64,000 nucleotides of DNA from Gymnogyps californianus. Lineage: Eukaryota > Chordata > Aves > Accipitriformes > Cathartidae. The position numbers and the translations under genes are program-made. Below the pieces are notes generated by a model. It was not told the DNA's origin, did not search any database, and saw only the letters and a list, made by a program, of their open reading frames with translations. The DNA is taken from positions 6,237,501 through 6,301,500 of the forward strand of contig NC_059476.1 of NCBI RefSeq assembly GCF_018139145.2, in the 5' to 3' direction. This document shows, piece by piece, positions 12,792 through 25,491 of the stretch (its first letter is position 1; each line of letters opens with the position of its first letter).

Positions 12792-14084
12792 GTGAGCTCA
12801 GCCCCTGGTAGAATCTTGTAATACAATTTCTTGTGTAACTGCCAACATATAATGTTATGGGTAATTATAGTTTAGGAGCATTTTACTTAAGGAAACTATA
12901 ATTAGTGCTGTAATGGTTAGACTAAGGTTTGAAGGCTTTATTCACACCTAGTAACTGATGATCGGTGCAAGCTCTAGAAGTCACAGGGATCTGAAGCATG
13001 AATAGACTCATTTTTCCTGGTGCATGTCCAAACAAGAAAAAAAAAGACAATATAATTCGTGCTTTGACACTGATGGAAGAAGTCGGGGAGGGAAGGAATT
13101 GCAAATATACCTCAGTAAAATGACCACTGTTGGATTGCCTAGAGGACCAAAAAAAGCTCCTTCATGTCCAATGAAGTCTTCCTTTATTTGGCTCAGACCC
13201 TGAGTTACATGAGGGACCATCTTCCAAAACAAGGTGTGTGTATATCCACAGTTTTATCACTCATTAGCAATGTTCCCTTTCCCAGCCTACTTTCTATATT
13301 TTAAAAAGTGGACGTATGTTATTATCTTAGACTATATTATCAGCTAGAGATCAAAAAATCTCCTTTCCAATGATGCATTAGATACATAAGACATGACACA
13401 TTGCATCTTAAAGTTAAGCTAAGCCAGTCTAAGCCTATGCCAATCCCTTAGCTTCTTTGTATAACAGACAAAAGCACAAAGGCACTTCCAGAGTGCGATT
13501 TTCTCCATTTATCTTTAAACTCAGTGACTGCACTCACTAGGTTATTTTGGAGGCCTACTTATTATATGGCAAAAATGAGATTTTGGTCCAAAAGTAGTTT
13601 TGATGAAGGCAAGTGGAAATATTAGGGGAAAATAATAAGCAACAGAGTTGAGGGCAAGGGCAAAGGGGTAGGCTTACTAAACACAGCTCCAAAGCTCAGG
13701 TGATGGTTGGGGTCAGATTTCTTTTACCCAGACACCCTCACAAGACATAAGCTATTTATTTCACCCTATTAGAAGGACACTGTACAAACGTATTGTGGGT
13801 CCATATTAACAAGACAAGTGACTGCTTTTCAGGACAAAGTTATTGCAAAAATGATTTTACCTTCCTTCATACATGCCAACACGTGAGTTGAAGGACTTGG
13901 GGTTTGTTTTGCCTGTCACAAGTGAAAGCAAGTCATTTCTTCTGCCTTGGGATTTAGCAGTTTTTACCTTGCAAAGAAAGCAAGCTGAACCTGGGTCTTG
14001 GGTGGGTGAAAAGTTCCCGTAAAAAAGACATTCACAGAGATATAGGACTGGGTCAGGTATTTATCGATTTTATCATGCTGTTCC
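12792..14084. other. Non-coding stretch, no recognised content
   Basis: I see no coding frame, RNA gene or recognisable repeat here. The sequence is ordinary AT-rich DNA downstream of the microexon-like signal. Confidence 0.55.
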
Positions 14085-14262
14085 TGCAGAAGCATACCAG
14101 CTGCTTCAGAGAAAAGTACAGGAAGCCTTACAGAAGGCAATTATGAAATAACTTGCTGACAGGAGAGAATTCTTACTAGCCCCCATTAATTAGAGGTTAT
14201 CTTATGTCCTGGAAGCATGAAGACTTACATCCTTTCCAAAAAGATTGTCATGCTATTTATCA
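14085..14262 (+). mobile_element. Old amniote interspersed repeat relic, probably LINE-type
   Basis: The order of words GCTGCTTCAGAG, GGCAATTATGAAATAAC, CCCCCATTAATTAGAGGTT, CTTATGTCCTGGAAGCATGA and ACATCC(T)TTCCAAAA follows an old repeat I remember from turtle and crocodilian genomes. There the matching text runs 'CCCATTAGTTAGAGGTTGG...GCCCTGAAGCATGAG'. I cannot assign the family with certainty; CR1/L3 is the most likely. The copy is diverged throughout and has no coding capacity. Confidence 0.5.
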
Positions 14263-17009
14263 TTTTTGATCTTCACTAGCTTTTAAACTGCATCTTAAAA
14301 CACATATTTCTTGGTTCAGCTTTGAAGACTTAATGGCACAAAATGAACAGTGTTTATTTACAATGAAGTCATAAACTCTTTTGTATAAATCATACCAAAT
14401 TCTTCATTATATCACAAATTATTGCTAAGGATAACAAAATTGAGTCATCTGGCACCAAAAAATAAGCAGAGCTTTGAGGATTTCCCTCATAAATTCAGCA
14501 GAACATCATGACATTTTGTAACAATGATATATAACAAACAAGATGAGTTTTCCTACTTTAAAAATCTGCTATTAATTATTGATTATTGGATCAAGCTTCT
14601 CTCCACTTATTTGACCCTATGATAAATGTGTTTGGGAAATTTCCATCTCTGTATTTATGCCTGTCCCTCTCTGGCATATGATGCTAGGGCACACACTCAG
14701 GCTTATGTCTGACAAGCAGAAATATAAACTAGATGATTGTAGCCCTGAAGCTGGAGACTGCAGACATGTAACAGTGGTGAGAAACACCCAGCCGGAGTCC
14801 CTTACAATGTTTAAATATAACCGTATGTCACCCTAGGCAATTAAAACCAGCTTGCTGTTTCCCCCAATGTTAGATGCTACTAACACTTCTACTGTGTTTA
14901 CAACTGATCTTTAAAGCAGCACTGCAGCGTACAAGACTGATCATGGTGTAGCCCAAGAATTAGGCTATCCAGCTGGCTTTCAGCCACCAGCACTCCCAGT
15001 TCAATTTTGTACTTGCCTTTGGCCATCCTGGTTTCAGGTAAAGGGCTTTTGGGTGAGGAAAGGGGCCCGGAGGCTGACCCTGCTCTCTTAATCTCCCTTC
15101 ATCTCCCCCTGTTTCAAAGTGGGTTGTGTTTTAGTTGGTTTAGTCTCAATTTTTGGCTGGCGCTATTCAGTATCGCCCTCGCTGCTGTAAGCCATCTTCA
15201 CGCAATACTAGCATGCAGCCAGTTGATTCAGCTGGGACAGGAGAAGTCCCGACCTGCCTCTGCAGCCACCGGCTGGGGTAGAAGGACCCCCTCAGCTCCG
15301 CTCTGCCTGAAGCACGCCTTGGCTAAGATGCCACAAACTAGATTTGTTTTCACATAGGAGACCCCTTATATCAAAAAGGGTCTGATCCAGTCTCGTACGC
15401 TTTGAAACCTGTCAAGCTGTCTGTAGCTCAAATCAAAGAACTGTTTTACATTTCTTACGCATGTCAACGGTTGCCCTTTCAAAGCATACAAATATTGCCT
15501 TTGTTTCTGTGACAGACACCGTCCTGCCCACACCTCTCAACACTCCTGGTGTGGTTTCTGTGATTTTTCTATTCTACTGGAACTTCCTGCCACATCTGTT
15601 ACTAAACAGAAACCCAAAAGGAAATCAGCTTTCACCTGTCAACTGCCATGTGCTTATGACCTCCCTTTTTCCATCACTTTCCATTAGTGTCTTTCATCAT
15701 TTCAAGGGCTTTTTCACATTTACTTCTTTTCCTATCTGCTCCTTTGGGAAGTGCCATTTTCCTTTTCAGCTACCTCCCCTGTGTCATGTTTACTGCATCA
15801 ACCCTACGCATAACGCCGGCTCGTCTTTGTCCTTGGGAAGTGCATCCTTTGGCTCAGGAAGAGGTGTCCCCATCTATGTTCCAGTGGTGACCTTCCTACG
15901 AGAGGGGTTACCTTTGGCATCCACCGCTGCTTACCAGCCCGGCTCTGCAGCACTCTCTTTTTGCGCAACAGCTGTTTGGCTCTCAGCGCTCAACTGTTTT
16001 CTCCACGCTACTGATCCAGTGCTACAAAACAGCACTGGCTTGCGAAAAAACAGATGGATGGAGTAGAGAGATGGGAGCTTTTTTTAATGTGACCCCAAAA
16101 GACCCAGAATCCAAGCAGATTTGGCAGATATTGTATACTCTACAGCAAGAAAAATCACTAAATGCATAGGCAGAGGATTTCAGATGGAAGAATCTTAAGC
16201 ACGAATTAAGTATGTACTGAACACAATGGTTGCACAACAGTTGTTCCACATCACACAGCTTAGATTTACATACTCTACAAAACTTCCCAGTGTAAATAAA
16301 CTGTAAGTGTACACTACTTATGAGCGTAAAACCACACAGCACTTAAAAACAACCAATGCAACTACAATAAATACACAAAGAATTAAGCAACAGTACATGT
16401 TCAGAGGCCCATTGCTAATGTGGAAGATCGATATTGCTTGAACTTATGAATCATTCAAATTTGATTCTTCTCAAACTTACATCAGATGTTATGATTATTA
16501 CCAGAACTCATTGAAGTAATTTCTAATTTCATCTGTGCAATGTATTTTTATATATCTAAAAGTACAGGAAGAAATCTTTCCCCACAGAACTTGATCCAAG
16601 ATTGGCCATTGACTTCCATAGAACTAAATGTTCACCCACAGGATTTTCTTTCCTCTTCTGGCCTCCACTGCAGTCCGGGGCTTAATAAAATACAGCAAAG
16701 CTCAGAAAACAGCCACTTTATTTCCAGCATCTCTAAGGGGTCAGTCTCGTGGGAATTTGGAAGTTTAAGATTACTGGGAATAGAGAGTTTTTGGGGGGCT
16801 GCCCTCAAACTGCTCACAGCAGCATCAGACTACTTTTGCAGAAACTCTCTTTCTTTGGAGGTTTCTGAGTGTGTCTTCATAGTAAATGCACTGTTAGGTA
16901 CTTTCCAGAGAAATCGTTATGTTCATGACCTGACTTGGAAAACACTTCCTAGACGCAGTGTTGGTTTCCAGTGAGGTTCTGCCTGGCTCGTTTTGATTTC
17001 CATGAACAC
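14263..17009. other. Non-coding stretch with a T/C-rich chance ORF
   Basis: The plus strand between about 15007 and 16066 is rich in T and C and carries open frames of 116 and 201 codons. Translations are dominated by Phe, Ser, Leu and Pro, with no recognisable domain. There is no Kozak-like context that I would trust and no splice partner. I regard both as compositional artefacts. No repeat was recognised elsewhere in the stretch. Confidence 0.5.
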
Positions 17010-17110
17010 AAAGAGCTCATGTGACTGGCCCAGGGTGATTCAGATCCTCATCTGGTGTTAGATGCCGGCAGCCTCCTGGCACTCTGTCCTCCCATCTGAC
17101 CACATAACCA
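17010..17110 (-). mobile_element. Possible MIR/CORE-type SINE relic
   Basis: The plus strand has GAGCTCATGTGACTGGCCCAG, then GGTGATTCAGATC, and later CACTCTGTCCTCCCATCTGAC. This resembles the reverse complement of the tRNA-derived MIR class ('AAGTGACTTGCCCAAGGTCAC...'). The match is short and diverged, so the call is tentative. Confidence 0.3.
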
Positions 17111-18383
17111 CATATCCTCATAAGTATAAAACTGTCTGAACTTTACTCAATTGAACTTTGTTCAATTTTCTGCATGCATAGGCCATGGTTGTTACGCCTT
17201 ACATGTTACGTTATGATAATGCACATAATCTGTGTGTTGTTCCAGCTCTGCTCCTTTCCTTGTTGTTTTCTTTCTGGTTGAAACCTGTGCCTCTTCAAAT
17301 TCAACTAAGTGTTTTTCTTTATGCAAACAGCATCAAGATTTGGCCCTATTCACATTCTTTGTTTTACCCCATAGTTAGGGTATCTAGCATAATGCTGTAT
17401 ATATCCATCCCCTAGTTACGTGCTTTAACAGTGTCAATGAGGTACTGTTTTTGTGAGGACACAAAAAAGACTTTTTATTATTTTAGCAATCATTTCAGTG
17501 CTTATTTTCATCTGACCCTTATCAGCTTCGATCCAGAAAGTTTACTCCTGCATAGTTAAATATATAAACATGCACCCGCACACTTATCTCCGTGTTCACA
17601 CATATCCACACAAATAAACATTTCCAAACATTTCTGGGTGGTGGTGAACTGCTGTCTCTGAGAAACAGACATATGGACAAAATGGACCTCCACATGCTTA
17701 TCAGAGGAAGTGGGAGCTGCCAAAAGCGATGACATTGACTATCGGACACGGACACTTGGTACCAGAAACTGTCGTGAGGAAGACAGAAATCTAGTGTTGA
17801 GAGAATTTGCAGGGTAATGTTATAGGTCTGCCTGTGGACCCTCAATTATGACCATATTCCTGGCTTAGCTTTTGACATACACAGCAGAAGGATGTACTTC
17901 TGAGAATTACTTTTGGTTTAAGTAAATAAGAAATTCCTATTTCTGGTACCACCACATGGGTGGCATTTCTTATTTTGAAATGATGTGGTCCTCCAAAGGT
18001 GCCTCCAAGAACAATGACGGGGAAGTTCAAGTGTTAATAAGCTTTCATTTTAACATTTTACAAATGTAAAACTTACCTGCAGCAGGTCTTGTTTCATTTT
18101 TCAACATGTCAATTCAGTGCACAAAACCAGACTAACTGAAATGCTCGGGATCCCTTTTTTATAGATACTTCACTCCCAAGACAAAAAGTGAGCTGCTGGA
18201 TACTGAGCACTGTCAAAGATCTTGCAGGAGCATTTAGCAGGGATGTGAAGTGCTAGAGCTTGGAAAAGAGCTTCTTGGGGCCTTCCCAGTATCACAAAAG
18301 AAGCACTGGCTGGATGGGACTTGGGATTTTCTGACCTTCCAACCAACTTGTGTCTGTGGGTACAGGTTCACTCTGATGGATTA
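17111..18383. other. Non-coding stretch, no recognised content
   Basis: There are no gene-like frames. A strong isolated donor-like sequence occurs on the minus strand near 18074 (CTGCAG|GTAAGTTTT), but no convincing acceptor lies within the next few hundred bases. No repeat was identified. Confidence 0.5.
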
Positions 18384-18428
18384 TGATCCTCCAAGGTATT
18401 TATGCACCTAAGTTTCCTTGATGTTAGA
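18384..18428 (+). repeat. Relic of an old palindromic (MITE-like) amniote repeat
   Basis: The words GATCCTCCAAGGTATTTATG and GCACCTAAGTTTCC match the remembered start of a repeat common in turtles and crocodilians (GATCCTCAAAGGTATTTAGG followed by CACCTAAC...). Its consensus contains TTAGGCACCTAA in both orientations. Only about 45 bases are recognisable here. Related-looking relics occur near 31342 and 35610 in this window. The family name is not certain. Confidence 0.4.
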
Positions 18429-21400
18429 CCTTTAGTGTTGGGCATTAAAGAACTCAAATCACTACTTCTATCTACTCATAACATCATGATTTAGTATATC
18501 CAGGTCTCTGCCTTCCACTCCCTTCAAACACACAGAAAGATAAGAACTGTCTGACACTCATATAGCTTCAGCAAGGTGGCTGGGGAGGAACTGCAACCCA
18601 GAGCAATCTCCAGCATGGCTGTTGGTCATGACTTAGAACCAGGAGATATGGTCTAACTCTCATCTACCATAAGCAGAAGACCTCTAATGCTCTATTTTTT
18701 AAAATAACAATCATCTGACTTTTTTTTTCTGTTTAATTTTTGAAAGAGAGTAGCAGCCACCATGCTTTTTTATAAGCAGACTAATGTATCAGTGTGTGCT
18801 AGACATAATCTGGGAGCATTTCCCTCCTGGAGGCCTCATGGGATGAGGTGGGGAGCGTGTACCTTTGGGGACTCAGTGGAGTGGACGACATGCCAGGCTG
18901 CTTGGCAGGGTCAGGGCTGAGGCAATCCTGGGTTTGCAGAAGAGCTCAAAACCAGGGGAAACTTTAAAGCCAGAAAGTGACAGCCGCATGTAGTTGAGAG
19001 GCCTCTGAGGTGAGGCAATAAATGATTAGTGGTTTCCATGATCTCACCTTTTGACTTAGCTGCCCTATTTAGCCTCTGTGACTGTTTACATGGAGCTGGC
19101 CCTTAGAAACCTGCTCAATGTGAGGCAAGAAGTGTGTGCCCTGAATAAGAACTGGTCTTTCGCATCTTTTTTTAACACTTTTGGGGCTCTCATTGAACTT
19201 CCTCCCTCTGTTTTATCCAGTAGACTATACCTGCAAACGGTAAATCCACCAGCCCTGATGCCTAAAAAGGGAAGGATATTTACCCTTCATCAGCTCACAC
19301 GATGGTTTTAAGAGATGTCACTTTACTGGCTATAGACAAAGGCTTGCTCATTAGGAAGGGCTTCACTAAGCAGTGAACAAGAAGGATGAATATTTTTTTC
19401 TATTTTTGCTAAAACTCCCAAGTACATATTTTGAATAGCACATAGTCAAAATGTTGGTGGAATAAACTCTGAATCTGGATTTGTCAAATTTCACATAGGT
19501 GCATTTACCAAATTCACAGCAGAGACTTACTGATTTACATATCCAAAGTCTGGACCCTCAAAACCCGACTAAGATTTTCGGTTGTCTAATTTTTCTAGGT
19601 ATTTGGTTTCTGCCAGTGAAGTTTTCAAAGCACCTACATCCCTGCTTCTGAACAGAAACTGAGCCTTGACATCATCGAGGAGGCTGGTACCTATCTCAGC
19701 CTTAAGCCATATTGGGCTTCGTAGGATTCCCTGCTTGTCAGTCTCAGCTAGATTTGCTCAAAACTTACCCATTCTTACAGCAGAAAAAATGCTTCCTTTC
19801 ATGTGTCATCAGATATAAAAATAGGCCAGTTGAAAGCAGTTGAAAGTCACACTGTAATTTCAAGTGAAAATGCTGGCACTTTCCTCAGGAATGTAATGAC
19901 TCGAGTCCCTAAATAAGACAAAACCAAATAAATAATAACAATAACAAACCCAGGACACCTAAATTCCAAAGCAGTGCTTCAAAACTTGTATTTAAGTCAT
20001 TGCCCTTAGACCACTGATTTAAGTACTTACCTGTAATGTAAATCCCCAGGAATATTTTTTTCCTTTGGTTGAGGTGACTCAACCCTTACCTCCCACAGAT
20101 GTGCTCTAACCCTAACCGCTAAAATGTATGGTTTTCTGAAGTGGGGAATTTCTCATGTTAAAGGCATTTCACTTTGCATGGAACAACTAAATAGTCCTTG
20201 GGCAACTGAGAGTATTTGAAAATTATGTTTAGCCTGTGTTTAAGGATATTAATCTTCCTCGGAGGGAGGCTGGCTGTCCCATACAGCATAGACTAGCAGG
20301 TAGGTTGCACAAGTTGCCAACAGAGGAAGGCGCTTTTCTATTTCTTGACCAAGTATTTGAGCCACAAGCCCCATATTGGGCTTTTTAGTTGGTTGATTAA
20401 GAAAGCCCGCTTGGAGAAAAGTTGGGAGTAAGTGAAGAAGAGAGTTTGCTCTGGCTTCAGCCAGCTGCGGGGAACTGACCCCAGCCGTCTTGCTGTATGA
20501 TGCTGCTCTCCAGCCCTCAATCCCGATGTCTGAGTGGTTCCTACCAACCACCTGGATCATTTTGCCTCTTTCGTTTCAGTGACCACCAGCAGTGTCTCAT
20601 TCCCATTGCAACCCATGCCTGGTTCTACCCTGCCATGTGCTCCCTCTGTCAGTACTCTGGCCATCTCTGATACATTCCTGACATGAAAGCATCCCATAAT
20701 TGCACATCCCAGGCAACTGTTGACCCAGGCCTCATCTGTACTCGTGTGATAACAGCATCACCTTGTACGTGGGAGAGTCTATGACACTTTATAGGCCCTT
20801 TAGTTATCCTTTGGGAGCTACAGATTCTCTGTGGGCTGCTAGCTGAAGAGCCCTGCCTGTGTTGCAACGCAAATGATGACCTCTTCTTTTTGGAAAGAAA
20901 GTTGCCATGACTGCCAAACTAAGTACGGTGTTTATATGTATTGGGCACAGTCTGAGCACATCTAACTAACTAGTCACCTTACAGTACTACATTGGTAGAT
21001 GTCTTTTAGTTTCTGAACCTCAAATGGATTGAAGGATATAGACATGCTCTGTTTGCTCCGTTCAGGCCTTAGGGCACGTTCAGGAGCACAGCGCTGAACA
21101 CCAGGCAAAATCAATTGCCTCACACCTCAGTGGTGCCAATATGGATTACATGTCTCTCTCTCTTTTTTTTTTGTCCCCTGGATCATTCTTGAACTTTCAT
21201 GACTAATGTCTCCCAAGTTTACTTTCAGGCTCTTTAGTCAAATGTTGATTCTGCTCCAATACCTGACTTTGGCTGTGATTTCAAGTGAATGCCATGGTAA
21301 CGTTAAAGTTGACCTAAAAATTCGATGTTAGAATGAGGAGCTTGAGTCTTCCCAAGAACATTTGTGCTATGCCCACCAACATGCCTGATAATACTTGTCA

Positions 21401-24400
21401 AAGACTTTGACCAACTCAGCTCTTTGATTTCCTATTTTCCTCAAGGCTTTTAAACCATCCTTGTTCTTAATGCACTTTGTTCATAAAGCCCTGTGGGAAT
21501 CCTACAATATCACTGCCCTGGGCAGGACTGCTAACAGCAGAACTAATCTAAAGGTTCTCTTTTTGACATGACTTTTCTGGCCCAAGCTCATACATACAGT
21601 TGCCCACACATTTGCTAATGCGAACAGATGCTTTGCAAATATCTTTGAGAGGAAGGTCAGTTCTGTATTTCAAAAGTTCACAAGTCAAGCTGCACTGAAA
21701 GGCCTCTTTAACCTCAACCTTAAGCATCCTCAGCATATCATTAGGAAGATTAGCAAAGCCTTTAGCACCCCACTGGATTTCCTTATGTATGGAAAGGCCT
21801 GGCAGATCAAAGGAAACTTTACTTCAAATAGCTTGTGACTTATCTTGTGCTTACCCTAGCACCACTGACCTCTCAGTCATCATATTTTCTTCCAGTAGGA
21901 GTTGCTTTTAAGGACAACAGTTTATCCTCCAAGATCCTTGTTTTGACCTTTCCAGCTTTCCCAATATTCCTTACTAAAATGTGTAATTAAAAGAAGTGAC
22001 AAAACAAATACTTGGTAAATAAAATGTGTTCAAAATAAGAAAATAGTTGCAAGTCATAGTTACTACTTGGTTCTGCTAATGAAGTGACTAAGAATATGAG
22101 TAAAGTCACTTTTATTGTTTATAGATCTGTCTTGTACTTGGCAGAAACTCTTCACAAACACTGAGGTCAATGATATTTGACTTTCTTTGGCATTTTCCAA
22201 CTAGGATGTGAATGACTAAAGAGGGCTAAAAGGTTAGTCCCCGTTCTGCAATCACATCCGTATCTGGGTGTGTATGGACCTTTACACCCACACAGAGACC
22301 TAGAGACGTCAGCTAAGTGTTTTCCAGCTGCAAGGCCCACCCACATGGATTGATTGCAAGCATAGGTGCCTGATTCATGAGCGTGCTTTTTATAAAACTA
22401 TATTATTCATCAGCTTAGGGTATTAATCACTTTACATTTAAATTTCCTTCAGGGGCTTGTTATTTATTCTGTAGGTGTGTTTTAGCATATTTTAATACGA
22501 AATTCACTTTAATTTAATCAGCCCTAAAGTATTTTCAGGTTTATTACTTACACTTAAAGCTGAATTGAGATACGTATGCAATAACCAAGGAACGTGGTTT
22601 TATAAATTGGATATTTGACCTTTACCTTTTTCAAAATTACAGCGCTGGCAACTCCTGCCTAAATGAATCATCTGAAGAATTAAAAAGCAGGTACATAATT
22701 GTTACTCCAACATATCTATTTCAGTTGAGCGTCAGCTGCCATTTCCATTGTAAGTCTCATTTTCATGGCTGTATAGTTTGATGTTTTCAATTATATGGGG
22801 CTTAAACTTTACTTAGTACTCTTAACTTAACAAATAAGCATGGCAACTCAAAGTTAAACCACTCTGTAGTCAGGGCTGGTTCAAAAAGTGTCATTTAACA
22901 ATAAAAGAATAAGATTTGTGTTCTAAGGGTTTCGTACAGATGGTGAAAAGGAACATGCTCAAAAATTATGGTTTAGATCAGTTCAGTTTGAATTTAATGA
23001 CTGTGACATTTTAACAGCATTTTAAACTAAGTATTTTGTTACTTCCATTCTATTTCTTTTTTAATGAAGTTTCAAACACTGCACCATTCCAACAGCTGGA
23101 ATATGTATCATCTACCAGATATCACCAATCTCTCATCCTTAGACGGGGTATGTAAACAGTCTAATACTAATTAGCTGCAATTAACATCAGTACCAGACAA
23201 AGAAAACATACAGTTTTTATACAGTGGTCCAGAATCTTTTGAGTCAGAACCAGAGACATTTCAAAAAAATGTGAGCAATGTAATCCCAAATTCTGTCTCA
23301 TTTAACTCAATGATAGTTGTCTTTTAACCCTGTCTTTAACAGACAAAGAAATGTACCCTTCATACTCTGCTGTCATGTAGATGTTAAATTCGTCAAAACG
23401 CCAGTGATATACAAAAGCCTAGAAAGAAAGTCATTAAAACTTATTGTTCTCAAGAAGATAAATTCCAGTTATTAGAGTCTACTGGTCTAAGAGGATTTGT
23501 GCAATACAAGGGAAAAATTAGTTGCCACGCAAGAATTTTATGTATTTGTCACTGTTGCTCTCAGAGGCACAAATCAGAATTCAAGTGGATGTACCTGTGA
23601 GGTCTGTGCATATAAAAGCAGACGAGACGATTATCAGACCATCTGAAAGTAGAACGTCTTGTTTTTGTTGCACATGCTAACAGGGAGTGTCACACCATGT
23701 ATCGGTGCTGCTGCTTGCTGTCACAGCAGCACGTCCTGCATTTGGGACAGGATTCGTAATGCAGGAGCCCCGGGCGATGGGTGGGAGAGCTTAGAAATGT
23801 CTTCTGTACACAAGCATATACATATGTATAATGTGAAGCAATATTTATCCTCTCACTTTACATGTGTAGTGGTGATAGGAAGGCAAAGATGGACTGCAGA
23901 ATTGATCCTGTTTTGATGATGAAAGGGACATGTACTTGTCACAACTAGGCCAGTGGGTTGGAGAATCACACCATCACTGCTCTAGATGACTGGTCTGAAA
24001 GCTGAGGAACAAGTGTAAAGTCATAAATCAAAAGATGCTACACAGAAGTAACTAAAAGGCAAACTAGCTAGGAACAAAGGAGTGAATATTGGAGTGAAAT
24101 GTAACATCTTTGAGCTGATGCCAGCCTTCTCCCTCAAACTTCTCTCCAAAACAAAAAACCTCTTCTCTGTATCTCATTCGGCAGGAATGACACTTTCCTC
24201 ATCTCCACGTCTCAGTGACGGGTCTGTCACCAGTTATTGCTGCATGCAACAGAGCCAGTCTCATACAGGCTAGGATAAGGATTAGCTTTGTAAAGGTGCA
24301 TATGGCTCTGCTGGCTTAAATGAGAAGAGAATCGGGCTCCCATGATCTGATGGGACCGCTTGATGTCACTACCTACTGTGTAGCTATTTGCAGCCTGTGT

Positions 24401-24733
24401 GAGACACATTGCAGGAAAAGTTGCCCACAAAAGAGATACAGATGGTCCTAAAATGCAATCACCCAATTCAGTGTTTCTTATAACAATATTGTGGAAAAGA
24501 CTAGGAATCTTTACAGGGTACCTCTGCTCCCCTCTGAGGAGACATTCTGTTCATCATCAAGTAAACTGATAAGGGGCTTGGTGCAGCAACAGTCCGGAGT
24601 TCTCTGTCTTATTTTACTGCTGAGGAATTCCTTCACATTGTTTCCATGAGGACTTTTAAAAAAGGATGATACTGTTTTGCTGGCTGCTTGTACTCTAACA
24701 CCAGGGAGGGAAGAAGTCCTTTCACTCCGTGCA
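18429..24733. other. Non-coding stretch, no recognised genes
   Basis: Ordinary AT-rich sequence. It holds a TC run plus T run near 21155-21172 and an AT-rich block at about 22390-22600 with several TAATTT/AATTAG-type cores. A 78-base splice-like interval (23070-23147) is discussed among the findings. There is no transposon that I can name and no RNA gene. All reading frames are short and unrecognised. Confidence 0.5.
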
Positions 24734-24880
24734 CTGACCTGGGAGTCAGGGCATGCAGCACGCCGTTATCAGTTTTTCCACAGACTTCTGACTGTGCTTG
24801 GGTGAGTTATTTAGGCTCTCTGTTCATCCTTTATTCCACATGATAAAAGGGGCAGTATAATATTTATCTACATGACTATT
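24734..24880 (+). mobile_element. Ancient MIR/CORE-like tRNA-derived SINE
   Basis: The sequence follows the standard order of the MIR/CORE-SINE class. CTGACCTGGGAGTCAGGGC comes first, then a TTCCACAGACTTCTGACTGTG segment corresponding to the 'GCCACTTACTAGCTGTGTGACC' block. Next come CTTGGGTGAGTTATTTAGGC (the 'CTTGGGCAAGTTACTTAACC' block), CTCTGTTCATCC (for CTCTGTGCCTCAGTTTCC), GATAAAAGGGGCAGTATAAT (for TAAAATGGGGATAATAAT) and ATTTATCTAC (for ACTTACCTAC). The copy is heavily mutated, as expected for an insertion older than the bird radiation. It has no TSD and no intact promoter boxes that I can verify. It also explains a splice-like 18-nt interval inside it, which I therefore rejected as an exon. 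Confidence 0.65.
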
Positions 24881-25491
24881 TATTATTAATTGTGACATGC
24901 CAGAAAGTGTACCAGGCACCTTACAGTACTAGGGGAGATCTGTGTGCTCAGCTGGGCATGCCAGACTGCTGTGCTGTGTTGTGTTGCCCCCGTGGGACAC
25001 TGGCTGGATGCCACCACTGTGATAAATCACGTCTCAGGACGAGGAGGAGGGATATTCTGGGCAGAGGTACCTGGGATGTGCCACGCTTCAGCGGTCCACT
25101 TAATGCTTCCAGGTATTGTTACAAGTCAAACAGAATTGAGAGATTGCTATATGTACTGCCTTCGGGACAGGGTATCAGCCCTGAGGATCAGGGAGTGCAG
25201 GATGTAGCACAGACCCGCCTTCATCGCTGTGCGAAGCTACATCGCACGTTTGCCCTTCTAATACTATGGTACCCTAATTTCTGATCTTCCCACACCAGTG
25301 CATCAGACATGGTGGTTGCGCCACTGATTAGTCTGGCCCACGAGTTTGCAAAACCACTCGCAAGAAAAAAAAGGATCACCAAACTGAATCTTAATGTCCC
25401 CTGAGAAGATCTGCAGGGGTGATTTGGTTCAACATGAATCCCTTTTCCCATGAGTACGTCCTGAGGGTGAACCCTATTTTAATAATTTAGT

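Noticed and set aside
20094..20121. Telomere-like CTAACCCTAACC
   Set aside because: Only two repeat units, which is too short to be an interstitial telomeric array.
24784..24801. 18-nt microexon-like interval (acceptor TTTTTCCACAG, donor TGG|GTGAGTTA)
   Set aside because: It lies inside the MIR-like SINE, and its splice-like words are explained by the SINE consensus (the 'CTTGGGCAAGTTA' block).
24892..25284. 130-codon plus-strand frame
   Set aside because: No recognised family and no gene context. It overlaps a second open frame of similar quality, typical of chance.
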